A program made the position numbers and the translations under genes. Under the pieces are notes generated by a model. It saw only the letters and a program-made list of their open reading frames with translations, made no database searches and was not told the origin of the DNA. A DNA stretch of 64,000 nucleotides from Paludibacter sp. UBA6032. Its GTDB lineage: Bacteria > Bacteroidota > Bacteroidia > Bacteroidales > Paludibacteraceae. How positions within the stretch are numbered: the stretch's first letter is position 1; each line of letters starts with the position of its first letter. The stretch covers positions 87,184 through 151,183 of the forward strand of contig DIZI01000008.1 in NCBI GenBank assembly GCA_002427885.1, in the 5' to 3' direction. This document shows positions 1 to 8,916 of this stretch, piece after piece.

Positions 1-120
1 AAGCTAAGGAATGGATAAGTCCCCGCAGTTTGCAGGAACAAAACCAACGATTTTTTTAGATGATAATTTTTTAATGTCTCGTTGTTTAAATAGAATATAA
101 ACCATTAAATTTTAAAATTT

Positions 121-834
121 ATGAAAATTAATTATGCAAGTCTTACAACTGAAACGTTGGCCGAACTGGTTAAAAGAGTTTTGGGAATTTCTAAAAAAGA
201 AGCTTACGTGATGGTTCTGAATCATCCGTTGTTGGTGAAACTGATGGCTGTAGCCGACGATTATCTGATTGTATTCGACAAAAAAACCTTTAGCGGAAAG
301 GGTAAACTGGTTGCTAAAGCCGATTTGCTTCGCGACAGTTTGTTCAATGGAATGAAAAATAGTTTGTTCGGGATGACTCAGATGCACGGGCTCGCTACAC
401 AGCAGGATGCCCTGGATTTATATGCCATTTTTGATGCACATGGGCTCGATTTGTACCGCTACAGTTATGGCGATGAGTCGTCGCATATGGATAAACTGAT
501 TGAAGAGTTGGAAAAACCTGAAAATAAAGCTAAAATTGAAAATGTTCACCTCACCGAGGCTTACAATTTGATGAAAGCAGCACAAGAAAGTTTCGAACTG
601 AACTTTGGCGAACAAACAACCGCCAATGCCGAACTTCGTGGTATGCAATCGGCTACATCGTTGCAAAATACAATGATAACCGCCTTGCGTAATTACCTCC
701 ATTTCGTGGATGTAATGACCACGATTGACGCTGGCTGGACGACATTGAATAATGAACTGAACGAAACCGTAAAAGCAGCTAAAAACTCTAATTTAGCAGC
801 TAAACCTGATACTCCTGCAGCACCTGCAGTCTGA
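121..834 (+). CDS. DUF6261-like cytosolic protein
   Basis: A 237-residue protein with no signal peptide or membrane segment. It appears largely helical and ends in an Ala/Pro-rich tail (AKPDTPAAPAV). Length and general character resemble the Bacteroidota DUF6261 family, whose function is not known; I base this on overall resemblance, not on a diagnostic motif. The ATG is preceded by an AT-rich stretch without a Shine-Dalgarno signal, usual for this phylum. A hairpin terminator follows directly, so it looks monocistronic. The family call is moderate; that it is a real gene is well supported by length, codon use and terminator. Confidence 0.7.
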   Translation: MKINYASLTTETLAELVKRVLGISKKEAYVMVLNHPLLVKLMAVADDYLIVFDKKTFSGKGKLVAKADLLRDSLFNGMKNSLFGMTQMHGLATQQDALDLYAIFDAHGLDLYRYSYGDESSHMDKLIEELEKPENKAKIENVHLTEAYNLMKAAQESFELNFGEQTTANAELRGMQSATSLQNTMITALRNYLHFVDVMTTIDAGWTTLNNELNETVKAAKNSNLAAKPDTPAAPAV

Positions 835-845
835 TAGTTCTAAAA

Positions 846-880
846 AAAGCAGCGATACTTGTAAAATGGATCGCTGCTTT
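846..880 (+). terminator. Hairpin terminator after DUF6261-like gene
   Basis: Perfect 11-bp stem, AAAGCAGCGAT with ATCGCTGCTTT, 13-nt loop, starting 12 bases past the stop codon. It is preceded by TTCTAAAAAAA, and the same A-run plus GCAGCGA stem start recurs in the terminator at 2193-2224. Confidence 0.75.
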
Positions 881-973
881 AAATCCGTTTTATACGAAAT
901 GAATAATTTCTATTTTATTAATGCACTACGTGCAGTTTTTATTATACAATCTTTTTTAATACTATAATCGATT

Positions 974-2131
974 ATGAAAACAACTACTATTTTTTTGTGT
1001 TTGATTGCTTTATTTGTTCAAACAAGTACAATGTCGGCGCAAACCGGCAGATTGAAGGTCGCTCAGGAAGAACAACTATTGAAATTAGATAGTATCATTA
1101 TTTCCGATTTCACCAGATATGAATATTCATATAATCAGCAAGGACAGTTGACCAGTGAGAAGTATTTTGTGGCGACGGATAGTGTAAACATGATTTATGA
1201 TTTAATGCAACTAACCGAGCATAATTATGAAAACGGGAAGAAGATGTCTTCTGTTAATTCATATGGATTTGGAGGAGTTCTGACGCTTTCCAACAGAAAG
1301 GTTCTTGAATACGCTGATGAAAAACTATCAACCGAAAGACTTGAGTATTATTATAACAATCAATGGAACAGTGCTAAAAAATCTGATTATCTTTACAGGG
1401 AGGACGGATTGCTGTCGAAAATAGAATATTCTGTTTTAATCAACGGTAATTATTCTATGACTGAAAAGGCAGACTATACTTATGATGAACAAAGCAAACA
1501 ACTCCTGAACATTGTTAATAAAGTTCTGATGTCGGAAAATTTGTGGTCTGATAAAACCAAAACAAAGTTCGATTATAATGCAGGAAATTTAATTGCTCAA
1601 ACGGAATTTAATTGGAACGACACCATCAATGACTGGAAAGCAAGTGTAAAAAAAGAGTTCATTTACGATGAAACGAATAGCAATAAAGTGATCTATAAAG
1701 AATCGTATTTTGCGGGTGATGCTTTTGTTACAACGCTCGAAAAAGAATTCACCTTAGACAATGCCTGCCCTACGGCCAATTTGGTATTGCCTTATGAAAC
1801 CAATTTACCGTTTAAAGTGAAGGAAGAAAATATTGTCAGTTCCCAAAAATCTTCTCAGTATTATTATTCCCTGTTAGTGGGAACCGGTGTAAATAATGTG
1901 AGTCATCCTGTTACTATGTCCATATATCCGAATCCGGCAAAAGATATACTCAACGTTCAGTCGGATCAAAGAATCAATGCTGTTGAGATTTTTAATGTTT
2001 TGGGTAAATTGTCGGCAAGCTGTGTCAGTTCGTTTGATAAGGTCGATATTTCCGGCCTGACGAAAGGTGTTTATTTTGTAAAAATAAATAGTACGGGAGG
2101 ATATACAACTTTAAAGCTTATTAAGAGATAG
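974..2131 (+). CDS. Secreted protein with type IX secretion (type A) sorting domain
   Basis: 385 residues. The N-terminus (MKTTTIFLCLIALFVQTSTMSAQ) is a typical signal peptide. Residues 316-385 form a type A C-terminal sorting domain: it opens with SIYPNPAKD, continues through VEIFNVLGK and GLTKGVYFVKI, and ends in LKLIKR. This predicts export by Sec, then T9SS, then cell-surface attachment. The middle has tyrosine-rich 'YxYxxxGxLxxxxY' stretches (near residues 50-65, 135-150 and 170-180) like YD/RHS-type repeats, so a beta-structured surface role is plausible, but no enzyme motif is visible. PorQ, a T9SS component, is encoded at 50.4 kb. Terminators lie on both sides, so it is probably transcribed alone. 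Confidence 0.85.
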   Translation: MKTTTIFLCLIALFVQTSTMSAQTGRLKVAQEEQLLKLDSIIISDFTRYEYSYNQQGQLTSEKYFVATDSVNMIYDLMQLTEHNYENGKKMSSVNSYGFGGVLTLSNRKVLEYADEKLSTERLEYYYNNQWNSAKKSDYLYREDGLLSKIEYSVLINGNYSMTEKADYTYDEQSKQLLNIVNKVLMSENLWSDKTKTKFDYNAGNLIAQTEFNWNDTINDWKASVKKEFIYDETNSNKVIYKESYFAGDAFVTTLEKEFTLDNACPTANLVLPYETNLPFKVKEENIVSSQKSSQYYYSLLVGTGVNNVSHPVTMSIYPNPAKDILNVQSDQRINAVEIFNVLGKLSASCVSSFDKVDISGLTKGVYFVKINSTGGYTTLKLIKR

Positions 2132-2192
2132 AATCCTTTATCATTTTTGAGCTAAAGTAAAATTCTTACAGTTCAATTGTTCTAAAAAAACA

Positions 2193-2224
2193 AAGCAGCG
2201 AAAAATGTATATCTTTCGCTGCTT
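2193..2224. terminator. Bidirectional terminator between T9SS cargo gene and glycosyltransferase
   Basis: Stem AAGCAGCGAAA with TTTCGCTGCTT and a 10-nt loop, flanked by an A-run on the left and a T-rich run on the right. It can therefore end transcription from both convergent genes. Confidence 0.75.
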
Positions 2225-2260
2225 CTTTTTTTCTTACCTCTTACTCCTTACCTCTGTCCG

Positions 2261-3430
2261 TCATTTCCACCTCACGTTTTTCCCTTTCGAAGTCACTCTG
2301 CCTAACGTAAAAATATACAGGGAAACCAGTGGCAGAAAAATATCAAAAAGGGGTAGGGTCAGTATGTATTTCCGTTCACCGAAATGTTTGGCGGAGCCGT
2401 TTACGATTGCTAACTGGACGATGTAACGGGCCAAAAAAAGCAGCGCCGTGGTGATTTGTGTGATAAGGTTGCCGAGTATCAGGCAGGCAAGTAATGACAC
2501 GTAAAACAATCCGCGGGACAAAGGTTCGAGTAGCAATCTGAATTTGCTGGCTTCGCTGTAAAAGGAAGACACGGATAAGTGGCGCTCTTTCTGGAAAAAC
2601 CATCCGCGGTATGTCGTATTCGGTTCCGACCAGGTAATGCTGTCGGCGGAAAGTTCAACCCGGGTATTGCTGGCATTGGAAGCTTTGTTGACCATCAGGT
2701 CGTCGTCTCCCGAAGCCAGTTGCAGGGTGGAAGCAAATCCCTTGTGAGCGAAAAACGTTTCTTTCCGGTAAGCCAGGTTGCGTCCCACGCCCATGTAGGG
2801 TTTTTTATTAACCGCCATTCCCATGTATTGCAACGCAATAAACAAGGTATCAAAGGTAATTAATTTATTGAGCAGGCCTTTTTTGTGGAGATAAGCCCCG
2901 TAACCCAACACGAAATCGGTTTTGTCGGTAAAGTTGCGGGCCATATTGGTTATCCATGTTTTATCTTCGGGCATGCAATCGGCATCAGTAAACAGCAACC
3001 AATCGTTCTTAGCCGCTTTTATTCCCAGTGTCAATCCCAGCTTTTTAGTACTGATATTCTTTGCTTCTACCGGAACAAATGTGGTTCGTAAGTTTGTGTA
3101 CTTTTCACACAAATCTTTTAAAAGGATGTCTGTTTCGTCTGTTGAACCATCGTTAATAACGATGACTTCAAAATCGGGATAGTCCTGCTGCAAAACAAAG
3201 GGGAGAAATTTTCGCAGGTTCTCCGCTTCATCTTTGGCACAAATAATAACAGAAACCGGTGGTTGTTCGCTCAAAAAACCGACTTTATTATTCTTGATCC
3301 GGGTTCTGTAGCGGAGCACACCGTTCAGATACCGGAAATAAAAATAAAGTTGATAAAGAAAAGCGAGTAATAAAACGCCGAAAATAATTAATTCAGGCAA
3401 CGAAAAGGAAAAACCGTAGATTTCTATCAT
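2261..3430 (-). CDS. Membrane-bound family 2 glycosyltransferase
   Basis: 389 residues. One N-terminal membrane segment (about 11-32) is followed by a GT-A fold domain: PVSVIICAKDEAENL at 58-72, NDGS at 93-96, and the nucleotide-sugar/metal motif TDAD at 148-151. Acceptor-side motifs are GDDDLM near 241 and QKERH at 280-284 (the Q/RxxRW position). Two further hydrophobic stretches lie at about 307-340 and 355-378. This is the GT2 layout seen in polymer- and glycolipid-synthesising enzymes; the product cannot be read from sequence. It lies downstream of lysA on the same strand, separated by an inverted repeat, so co-transcription is uncertain. Confidence 0.85.
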   Translation of the reverse strand: MIEIYGFSFSLPELIIFGVLLLAFLYQLYFYFRYLNGVLRYRTRIKNNKVGFLSEQPPVSVIICAKDEAENLRKFLPFVLQQDYPDFEVIVINDGSTDETDILLKDLCEKYTNLRTTFVPVEAKNISTKKLGLTLGIKAAKNDWLLFTDADCMPEDKTWITNMARNFTDKTDFVLGYGAYLHKKGLLNKLITFDTLFIALQYMGMAVNKKPYMGVGRNLAYRKETFFAHKGFASTLQLASGDDDLMVNKASNASNTRVELSADSITWSEPNTTYRGWFFQKERHLSVSSFYSEASKFRLLLEPLSRGLFYVSLLACLILGNLITQITTALLFLARYIVQLAIVNGSAKHFGERKYILTLPLFDIFLPLVSLYIFTLGRVTSKGKNVRWK

Positions 3431-3433
3431 ATA

Positions 3434-3524
3434 ACCCCTAACCCCTAAAGGGGAATTTTAGTTAGTTGTATTTTTTTTTATTTGTATCAACAAATATTCT
3501 TATTCCCCTTTAGGGGTTAGGGGT
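3434..3524. repeat. 23-bp perfect inverted repeat, right arm encodes the LysA C-terminus
   Basis: Arms 3434-3456 and 3502-3524 are exact reverse complements and built around CCCCTAAAGGGG. They are separated by 45 bp of T-rich DNA. The right arm lies inside lysA and encodes the end of the protein (PLTPKGE, then the stop). Each arm also contains a small internal palindrome. The pair could fold as a terminator-like stem for lysA transcripts. Confidence 0.85.
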
Positions 3525-4681
3525 CTTAGTTGATCGGAAGTATATCCTATGGGTAATTTGCGTAAATTATATTGCGAAGCCATGATTTCACCGTAAGCAC
3601 CGGCCGAACGGATGGCAATCAGATCGCCGCGTTTGGTTTGGTTCAGGGAGAAACCTTTGGCAAATGTATCCGACGATTCACAAATAGGACCTACCACATC
3701 GTACAATTCAACGGGTAATTCGGAACTCAGATTCTCGATGTGATGATATGCCTGATACAAAGCCGGACGAATGAGTTCGGTGAATCCGGCATCCAGAATG
3801 GCAAATTTTTTCGAAGTTCCTTGTTTTACGTACAAAACCCTGGAAATTAAACTTCCGCACTGGGCAACTACGGCACGTCCCAATTCGAAATGCAGGGTTT
3901 GACCGGGTTGCAGGGTCAGATGATCCTGGAAAATTTTGAAATAGGCTCCAAAATCGGGAATGGGGAAATGGTTGGGGTGTTCGTAATTAATTCCCAGACC
4001 GCCGCCCACGTTCACGTGATCGAGCTTAACATTGTGTGCTAAAAATGTATTCTGAATTTCATTTACCTTTACACACAAGCCCTGAAAAGAAGTCATGTCG
4101 GTAATTTGTGAACCGATATGAAAATGAATTCCAATCAGTTTAATATAGGGCAGCGTGGGTATCAGGTCGATAACCTGATCCAGTTCCGACATGTTGATAC
4201 CAAATTTGTTTTCACTCAGTCCGGTGGTGATATAATGATGCGTGTGCGCACTCACATTGGGATTAATGCGCAAAGCTATTTTGGCAATTTTTCCTTTCGA
4301 GGCAGCCAGTTCATTGATGACCTCCAGTTCGGGAATAGATTCCACATTGAAACAAAAGATATCGTTATCCAGCCCCAGATTGATTTCCCAGTCGGCTTTA
4401 CCGACACCGGCAAAAACAACTTTCGATGGAGCAATGCCTGCTTTGATGGCTGCTTCCACTTCGCCGCCGCTTACACAATCGGCACCCAGTCCGGCTTCTT
4501 TTATCACTGCCAGCACGCTGGGATTTACATTGGCTTTGAGCGCATAATGCACGTGGAAATCCGATTTCTTTGCCTGTTGGTTTATTTCTTCGAGCGTGGT
4601 TCGAAGCGTATCTAAATCGTAATAATAAAAGGGTGTTTGAATGTCCTTGAATTTATCTATCGGGTAGTTTGCTTTTATCAT
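3500..4681 (-). CDS. lysA: Diaminopimelate decarboxylase
   Basis: 393 residues. It decarboxylates meso-diaminopimelate to L-lysine using PLP, the last step of lysine synthesis. Visible family features are the PLP lysine in YALKAN (Lys49), HFHIGSQ near 186-192, the phosphate-binding GGGLG at about 226-230, ELGR near 276, and CESSD at 334-338, which supplies catalytic residues from the partner subunit. I chose the ATG at 4681 (MIKANYPIDKF): an upstream TTG would add seven residues that are encoded by repeat DNA. Aspartate kinase lies just upstream on the same strand. The last residues (LTPKGE) are encoded by an inverted-repeat arm and look like a repeat-derived tail. Confidence 0.95.
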   Translation of the reverse strand: MIKANYPIDKFKDIQTPFYYYDLDTLRTTLEEINQQAKKSDFHVHYALKANVNPSVLAVIKEAGLGADCVSGGEVEAAIKAGIAPSKVVFAGVGKADWEINLGLDNDIFCFNVESIPELEVINELAASKGKIAKIALRINPNVSAHTHHYITTGLSENKFGINMSELDQVIDLIPTLPYIKLIGIHFHIGSQITDMTSFQGLCVKVNEIQNTFLAHNVKLDHVNVGGGLGINYEHPNHFPIPDFGAYFKIFQDHLTLQPGQTLHFELGRAVVAQCGSLISRVLYVKQGTSKKFAILDAGFTELIRPALYQAYHHIENLSSELPVELYDVVGPICESSDTFAKGFSLNQTKRGDLIAIRSAGAYGEIMASQYNLRKLPIGYTSDQLRPLTPKGE

Positions 4682-4695
4682 AATGAAATTGAAGA

Positions 4696-4800
4696 ACCCC
4701 AAGCCCCTAAAGAGGCTTAAGATCTGATTTGTAGATTTGTTTTAAACCTTAATTAAAAACATTATAGCTATGTCTTTAAGCCCCTTTAGGGGTTTGGGGT
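4696..4800. repeat. Imperfect 25-bp inverted repeat between lysC and lysA
   Basis: Arms 4696-4720 and 4776-4800 are reverse complements with two mismatches and share the CCCCTAAAGGGG-type core of the repeat at 3434-3524. The 55-bp spacer is AT-rich. Both ends of lysA therefore carry the same class of repeat. Confidence 0.8.
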
Positions 4801-4804
4801 CTTT

Positions 4805-6118
4805 CTAGTTAAATAATGCTTCACTTAAAGCGTTCAATGATCTTTTTTTATCCTCAGCTTTGATAAGAAATGAAATGTTGTAGTTGCTGCCACCATACGA
4901 TACCATCCGAACGGGAATATCTTTCAATGCATTCACTACTTTGGCCTGGAATCCTATATTTTCGTAAGGCATATCGCCTACCACACAGATAATAACCATG
5001 TCTTTATCCACGGTTACCGTTCCGAATTTCTTTAAATCGTTTACAATTTCATCCAGTCGTTTCACGTTGTCGATGGAAACCGAAACACCGACTTCCGATG
5101 TCGTTACCAAATCAATAGGTGTTTGATACGATTCGAAAATTTCAAACACTTTGCGCAAAAAACCATGAGCCAGTAACATGCGGCCTGATTTTATTTTAAT
5201 GGCGGTGATGCCGTCTTTTGCAGCAACAGCCTCTATTTTTTTGCTGATTTTCTTGGTCGAAATCAATGTTCCTGCCGCAGTTGGATCCATGGTGTTGAGC
5301 AACCGTACCGGGATATTATTTAATTTTGCCGGTAAAATGCAGGTTGGGTGAAGAATTTTGGCGCCAAAATAAGCCAGCTCTGCGGCTTCTTCGAAATGCA
5401 AAACCGGAACGGGTTTCGTTCCTTCCACAAAACGCGGATCGTTGTTGTGCATACCGTCGATGTCCGTCCAGATTTGAATTTCGTCGGCAAGTACCGCTGC
5501 TCCGATCAATGACGCTGAGTAATCACTTCCGCCTCGTTGCAAATTATCTATTTCCCCGTAAATATTCTTGCAAATAAATCCCTGGGTAATATAAATCATT
5601 TTGTCCGGCATAGACTCCAATTGGAGAGCAAGATTTTTAGCTATATAAGCGGTATCCGGTTCGCCATTTTTATCGATTCGCATAAATTCCAGCGCTGGTA
5701 GCATGACGGAGTTTTCTCCTGTTTCCTGCAAATAGAGTTGAAATATAGCAGTCGAAAGCAGTTCGCCTTCAGCTAAAATAGCTTTTTCTTCGAATAAGGT
5801 AAATATCGATTTTGAAAATGAACGTAAATAGTCAAAATGCGATTTGAGTAATAGTCCTGCCTGGGACTTATATTCAGTTGTGCTGTATAATTCTTCGATT
5901 ACGTCGTTGTATTTTTGTTCCAGCATGTTTATGCGTTCCAAACCTCCGGCCAGATTGTTCTTATATAAATAATCGGAAATCTCGACCAGGTTGTTGGTTG
6001 TTCCCGACATAGCCGATAAAACAACTATTTTTTGTTGCCCATCACAGATTAGTTTGGCAACCTCTTTCATTCGTGCAGCTGAGCCTACGGATGTTCCGCC
6101 GAATTTTAATACTTTCAT
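4805..6118 (-). CDS. lysC: Aspartate kinase (monofunctional)
   Basis: 437 residues from the chosen ATG. It phosphorylates L-aspartate, the entry to lysine, threonine and methionine synthesis. The N-terminus MKVLKFGGTSVGS carries the kinase motif (KFGGTS). Residues near 195-240 hold GGSDYSASLIGA and WTDIDGM, typical of aspartokinase substrate and ATP sites. The C-terminal part has two ACT-like repeats (for example TTSEVGVSVSID and CVVGDMP), the usual feedback sensors. There is no homoserine dehydrogenase domain. An upstream in-frame start would put 22 extra residues across the promoter region, so the ATG at 6118 is preferred. lysA follows in the same direction. Confidence 0.94.
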   Translation of the reverse strand: MKVLKFGGTSVGSAARMKEVAKLICDGQQKIVVLSAMSGTTNNLVEISDYLYKNNLAGGLERINMLEQKYNDVIEELYSTTEYKSQAGLLLKSHFDYLRSFSKSIFTLFEEKAILAEGELLSTAIFQLYLQETGENSVMLPALEFMRIDKNGEPDTAYIAKNLALQLESMPDKMIYITQGFICKNIYGEIDNLQRGGSDYSASLIGAAVLADEIQIWTDIDGMHNNDPRFVEGTKPVPVLHFEEAAELAYFGAKILHPTCILPAKLNNIPVRLLNTMDPTAAGTLISTKKISKKIEAVAAKDGITAIKIKSGRMLLAHGFLRKVFEIFESYQTPIDLVTTSEVGVSVSIDNVKRLDEIVNDLKKFGTVTVDKDMVIICVVGDMPYENIGFQAKVVNALKDIPVRMVSYGGSNYNISFLIKAEDKKRSLNALSEALFN

Positions 6119-6161
6119 TTCTTTCGTGTTATATTGTGTTTGAACTGAATATAATTGAGCA

Positions 6162-6169
6162 CAAAAGTA
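6162..6169 (-). promoter_or_regulatory. -7 box for lysC
   Basis: Reads TACTTTTG on the minus strand (Bacteroidota consensus TAnnTTTG), 43 bases before the lysC start. It is back-to-back with the GH9 gene promoter. Confidence 0.55.
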
Positions 6170-6216
6170 ATATTTTTTTCTCAATAATTTCCATAGGGTA
6201 TCTCGATTAATTGTTT

Positions 6217-6224
6217 TATATTTG
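6217..6224 (+). promoter_or_regulatory. -7 box for the GH9 gene
   Basis: TATATTTG, a full match to TAnnTTTG. Transcription would begin near 6231, which rules out the TTG at 6211 as a start and leaves a very short leader before the ATG at 6232 or 6244. Confidence 0.55.
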
Positions 6225-6243
6225 CAAAAAAATGTGCCTAAAC

Positions 6244-8883
6244 ATGAGAAAAAGAATAGTTTTTGTATTCTTATCTACTTTCTGTTTCATTACTTTCGCT
6301 TACGGTATTGATGCATGGATTCGGATTAACCAATTGGGTTATTTACCGAATGCGCAAAAAAAGGCCGTTTTGTTAAGTGAATCGAATCTGGAAGTTAAAC
6401 AGTTTACGCTGCATGATGCACTTACCAACAAAGAGTTGGCTACATTCAACACCTTGAAAAAGTGGGGCGAATTCCAAAATTATCAAAGTACTTATATCCT
6501 CGATTTTTCATCCTTTCATCTTCAGGGAGCTTTTTATATTAAAGCAGGATTAATCTACTCCCCAACAATTTTTATCAATAAAAATACATATCTCGGGAGT
6601 GCCGATTTCTTATTAAATTATATGCGCCAGCAACGATGCGGCTACAATCCATCACTTAACGCGCTTTGTCATCAGAATGATGGTTTCGAAGTGTATGGAG
6701 AAGATATAAATACAATTCAGGGAAACGATGAAGAAACTGTCCGGTCGGGAAGAAGAACCGGAAAAAAAAATGTCAGTTTTTATACACCCGAGTCAACTTC
6801 AACAGCTAAATTATTAGATGTGCGGGGTGGATGGCACGATGCATCCGATTATTTACGCTATGGAACTACTTCCGCCAACGCTGTTTACCAAATGCTTTTT
6901 GCCTATCAGATGAATCCGGCCTCTTTTTCCGACACACACGATGCTGCCGGTAGAGTCGGGAAAAACGGGATTCCGGATATTCTTGATGAGGCTAAATGGG
7001 GGCTGGATTGGTTATTGGAAATGTATCCGAGTGAAGACGTTTTATACCACCAGGTTGCTGATGACCGTGACCATGCTTCCTTCCGGTTGCCTGCTGAAGA
7101 CCGGGTGGATTATGGTTGGGGACCCGGAACCGGACGCCCTGTTTATCGTGCCACGGGACAACCTCAGGGACTTTTTGATTATAAAAACCGTTCGACCGGG
7201 ATTGCGTCTATTGCCGGGAAATATTCATCAGCTTTCGCTTTGGGTGCCGATCTGTTGGCAAAGTATTATCCGGCCTTCGTTGACAGTTTAAGTGTAAAAG
7301 CGGTGGAAGCCTATAATTACGGGAAAAAGAATCCGGGCGTTTGCCAGACTGTACCGGCCAAATCACCTTATTTTTACGAAGAAGAAAATTGGGCGGATGA
7401 TATGGAACTGGCCGGGACACAATTGTACCGGTTGACATATGATGGAAGTTACCTGAATGATGCGGCAGCCTATGGACGTATGGAACCGGTTTCGCCCTGG
7501 ATGTGTTCGGATACGGCCCGTCATTATCAATGGTATCCGTTTATCAATCTGGGGCATTACATGTTGGCAAATGTCGAAAATCCACGATACCAAAAGGAAT
7601 TTCTGCTTGATATGACCGATGGAATTCAACGAATGAAATTACGTGCAGCGGATAATCCTTTTAATGTAGGTGTCCCAATGATATGGTGTTCGAATAATCT
7701 GGTGGTGGCAATTGCCACACAATGTAAATTATATCGTACCATAACAAACGATTCAACGTTTCTTGATATGGAAAATTCGTTGGTTGACTGGCTCTTTGGC
7801 TGCAATCCCTGGGGAACCAGCATGATTGTCGGATTACCTAAACTGGGCGTTACACCTTCCGATCCGCATTCCGCTTTGTGGCACAATCGTCACATCCCGA
7901 TTTCAGGTGGACTGGTCGATGGTCCTGTTCATAGAAATACCTATACTCATGCTATCGGTGCACGTTTGTCAAAAACGGATGCATATGAGCGTTTCCAAAG
8001 CGACTGGGCGGTATATCACGACGATTATCTGGATTATTCGACCAACGAGCCAACCATGGATGGAACGGCCTCGCTAACTTACCTGCTGGGATCCAAACAA
8101 CAGGAAGGAGTCCCGGATAAGACGGCGGATAATAATGTCTACACCGAAGGAGGTATTACCCGTACCAACCCGGATATAAAACAAATATCCCTTGTTTTTT
8201 CCGGACATGAATTTGCCGATGGTTACAACACGATACGCAAAACATTGAAAATGCTTCATATAAAAGCATCCTTCTTTTTTACCGGAGATTTTTACCGGAA
8301 TCCGAAATATAAATCCGTGATTAAAGGCTTACTGGAAGATAAACAATATTTAGGTGCCCATTCCGATAAACATTTGCTCTATTGCTCATTCCAAAACAGG
8401 GATTCCACATTGATAACCAAGGATGAATTCTTGAACGATTTAAAAGAGAATTACAAGGAAATGGAAAAATTCGGTATTGAAAAGAATCAGGCTCCTTTCT
8501 TTTTGCCATCATACGAGTGGTATAACGACAGCATCAGCAAATGGTGTGATGAAGTTGGAATACATCTTGTGAATTTTACCCCCGGAACATTATCCAACGG
8601 TGATTATACCACTCCTGAAATGCGGGAAAAATATTATTCGAGTACCGAAATTTACAAGCGCATCATGCAGGTAGAAGCTACTGATGGATTGAACGGTCAC
8701 ATCCTGCTTTTTCATATTGGTACCGATAAGCGCAGGCAGGATAAATTTTATAAGCAGTTATATAATCTGTTGATTGATCTGTCAAGAGATGGATATGATT
8801 TTGTGGATTTGTATCAATCGACCGATGCAGTGGAGAAAAATAAAGAGTTTATACCCGATAAAAAAAGTAAAAGGAAGAACTGA
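6244..8883 (+). CDS. Secreted GH9 glycoside hydrolase fused to a NodB-like domain
   Basis: 879 residues. A signal peptide (MRKRIVFVFLSTFCFITFAYG) is followed by an immunoglobulin-like CelD_N-type domain (about 24-110) and a GH9 (alpha/alpha)6 catalytic domain (about 115-620). The GH9 nucleophile/base site appears as GGWHDASDY (Asp199, Asp202; usually DAGD). The general acid lies in TNEPTMDGTA (Glu602), with HRNTYTHAIG upstream. GH9 enzymes cut beta-1,4-glucans. The C-terminal part (about 645-860) resembles a NodB/CE4 polysaccharide deacetylase: ASFFFTGDF, GAHSDKH (His706, His710) and HILLFHIG. The usual metal-binding TFDDG is replaced by FSGHEFAD, so deacetylase activity is doubtful. ATG at 6232 is an alternative start. 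Its stop lies in the terminator loop. Confidence 0.85.
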   Translation: MRKRIVFVFLSTFCFITFAYGIDAWIRINQLGYLPNAQKKAVLLSESNLEVKQFTLHDALTNKELATFNTLKKWGEFQNYQSTYILDFSSFHLQGAFYIKAGLIYSPTIFINKNTYLGSADFLLNYMRQQRCGYNPSLNALCHQNDGFEVYGEDINTIQGNDEETVRSGRRTGKKNVSFYTPESTSTAKLLDVRGGWHDASDYLRYGTTSANAVYQMLFAYQMNPASFSDTHDAAGRVGKNGIPDILDEAKWGLDWLLEMYPSEDVLYHQVADDRDHASFRLPAEDRVDYGWGPGTGRPVYRATGQPQGLFDYKNRSTGIASIAGKYSSAFALGADLLAKYYPAFVDSLSVKAVEAYNYGKKNPGVCQTVPAKSPYFYEEENWADDMELAGTQLYRLTYDGSYLNDAAAYGRMEPVSPWMCSDTARHYQWYPFINLGHYMLANVENPRYQKEFLLDMTDGIQRMKLRAADNPFNVGVPMIWCSNNLVVAIATQCKLYRTITNDSTFLDMENSLVDWLFGCNPWGTSMIVGLPKLGVTPSDPHSALWHNRHIPISGGLVDGPVHRNTYTHAIGARLSKTDAYERFQSDWAVYHDDYLDYSTNEPTMDGTASLTYLLGSKQQEGVPDKTADNNVYTEGGITRTNPDIKQISLVFSGHEFADGYNTIRKTLKMLHIKASFFFTGDFYRNPKYKSVIKGLLEDKQYLGAHSDKHLLYCSFQNRDSTLITKDEFLNDLKENYKEMEKFGIEKNQAPFFLPSYEWYNDSISKWCDEVGIHLVNFTPGTLSNGDYTTPEMREKYYSSTEIYKRIMQVEATDGLNGHILLFHIGTDKRRQDKFYKQLYNLLIDLSRDGYDFVDLYQSTDAVEKNKEFIPDKKSKRKN

Positions 8884-8900
8884 AATGTTCTTCCTTTTAC
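8867..8900. terminator. Hairpin terminator overlapping the GH9 stop codon
   Basis: A 14-bp perfect stem, GTAAAAGGAAGAAC with GTTCTTCCTTTTAC, and a 6-nt loop that contains the TGA stop of the GH9 gene. It sits between convergent GH9 and tRNA-His transcripts. Confidence 0.7.
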
Positions 8901-8916
8901 CTGCTGTTTTAATAAG

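Noticed and set aside
3..59. Possible 3' end of a gene entering from the left (about 18 codons then TAG)
   Set aside because: Too short to show coding character or family; could be chance.
4118..4615. 165-codon frame antisense to lysA
   Set aside because: Shadow of the lysA codon pattern; no start signal or family resemblance.
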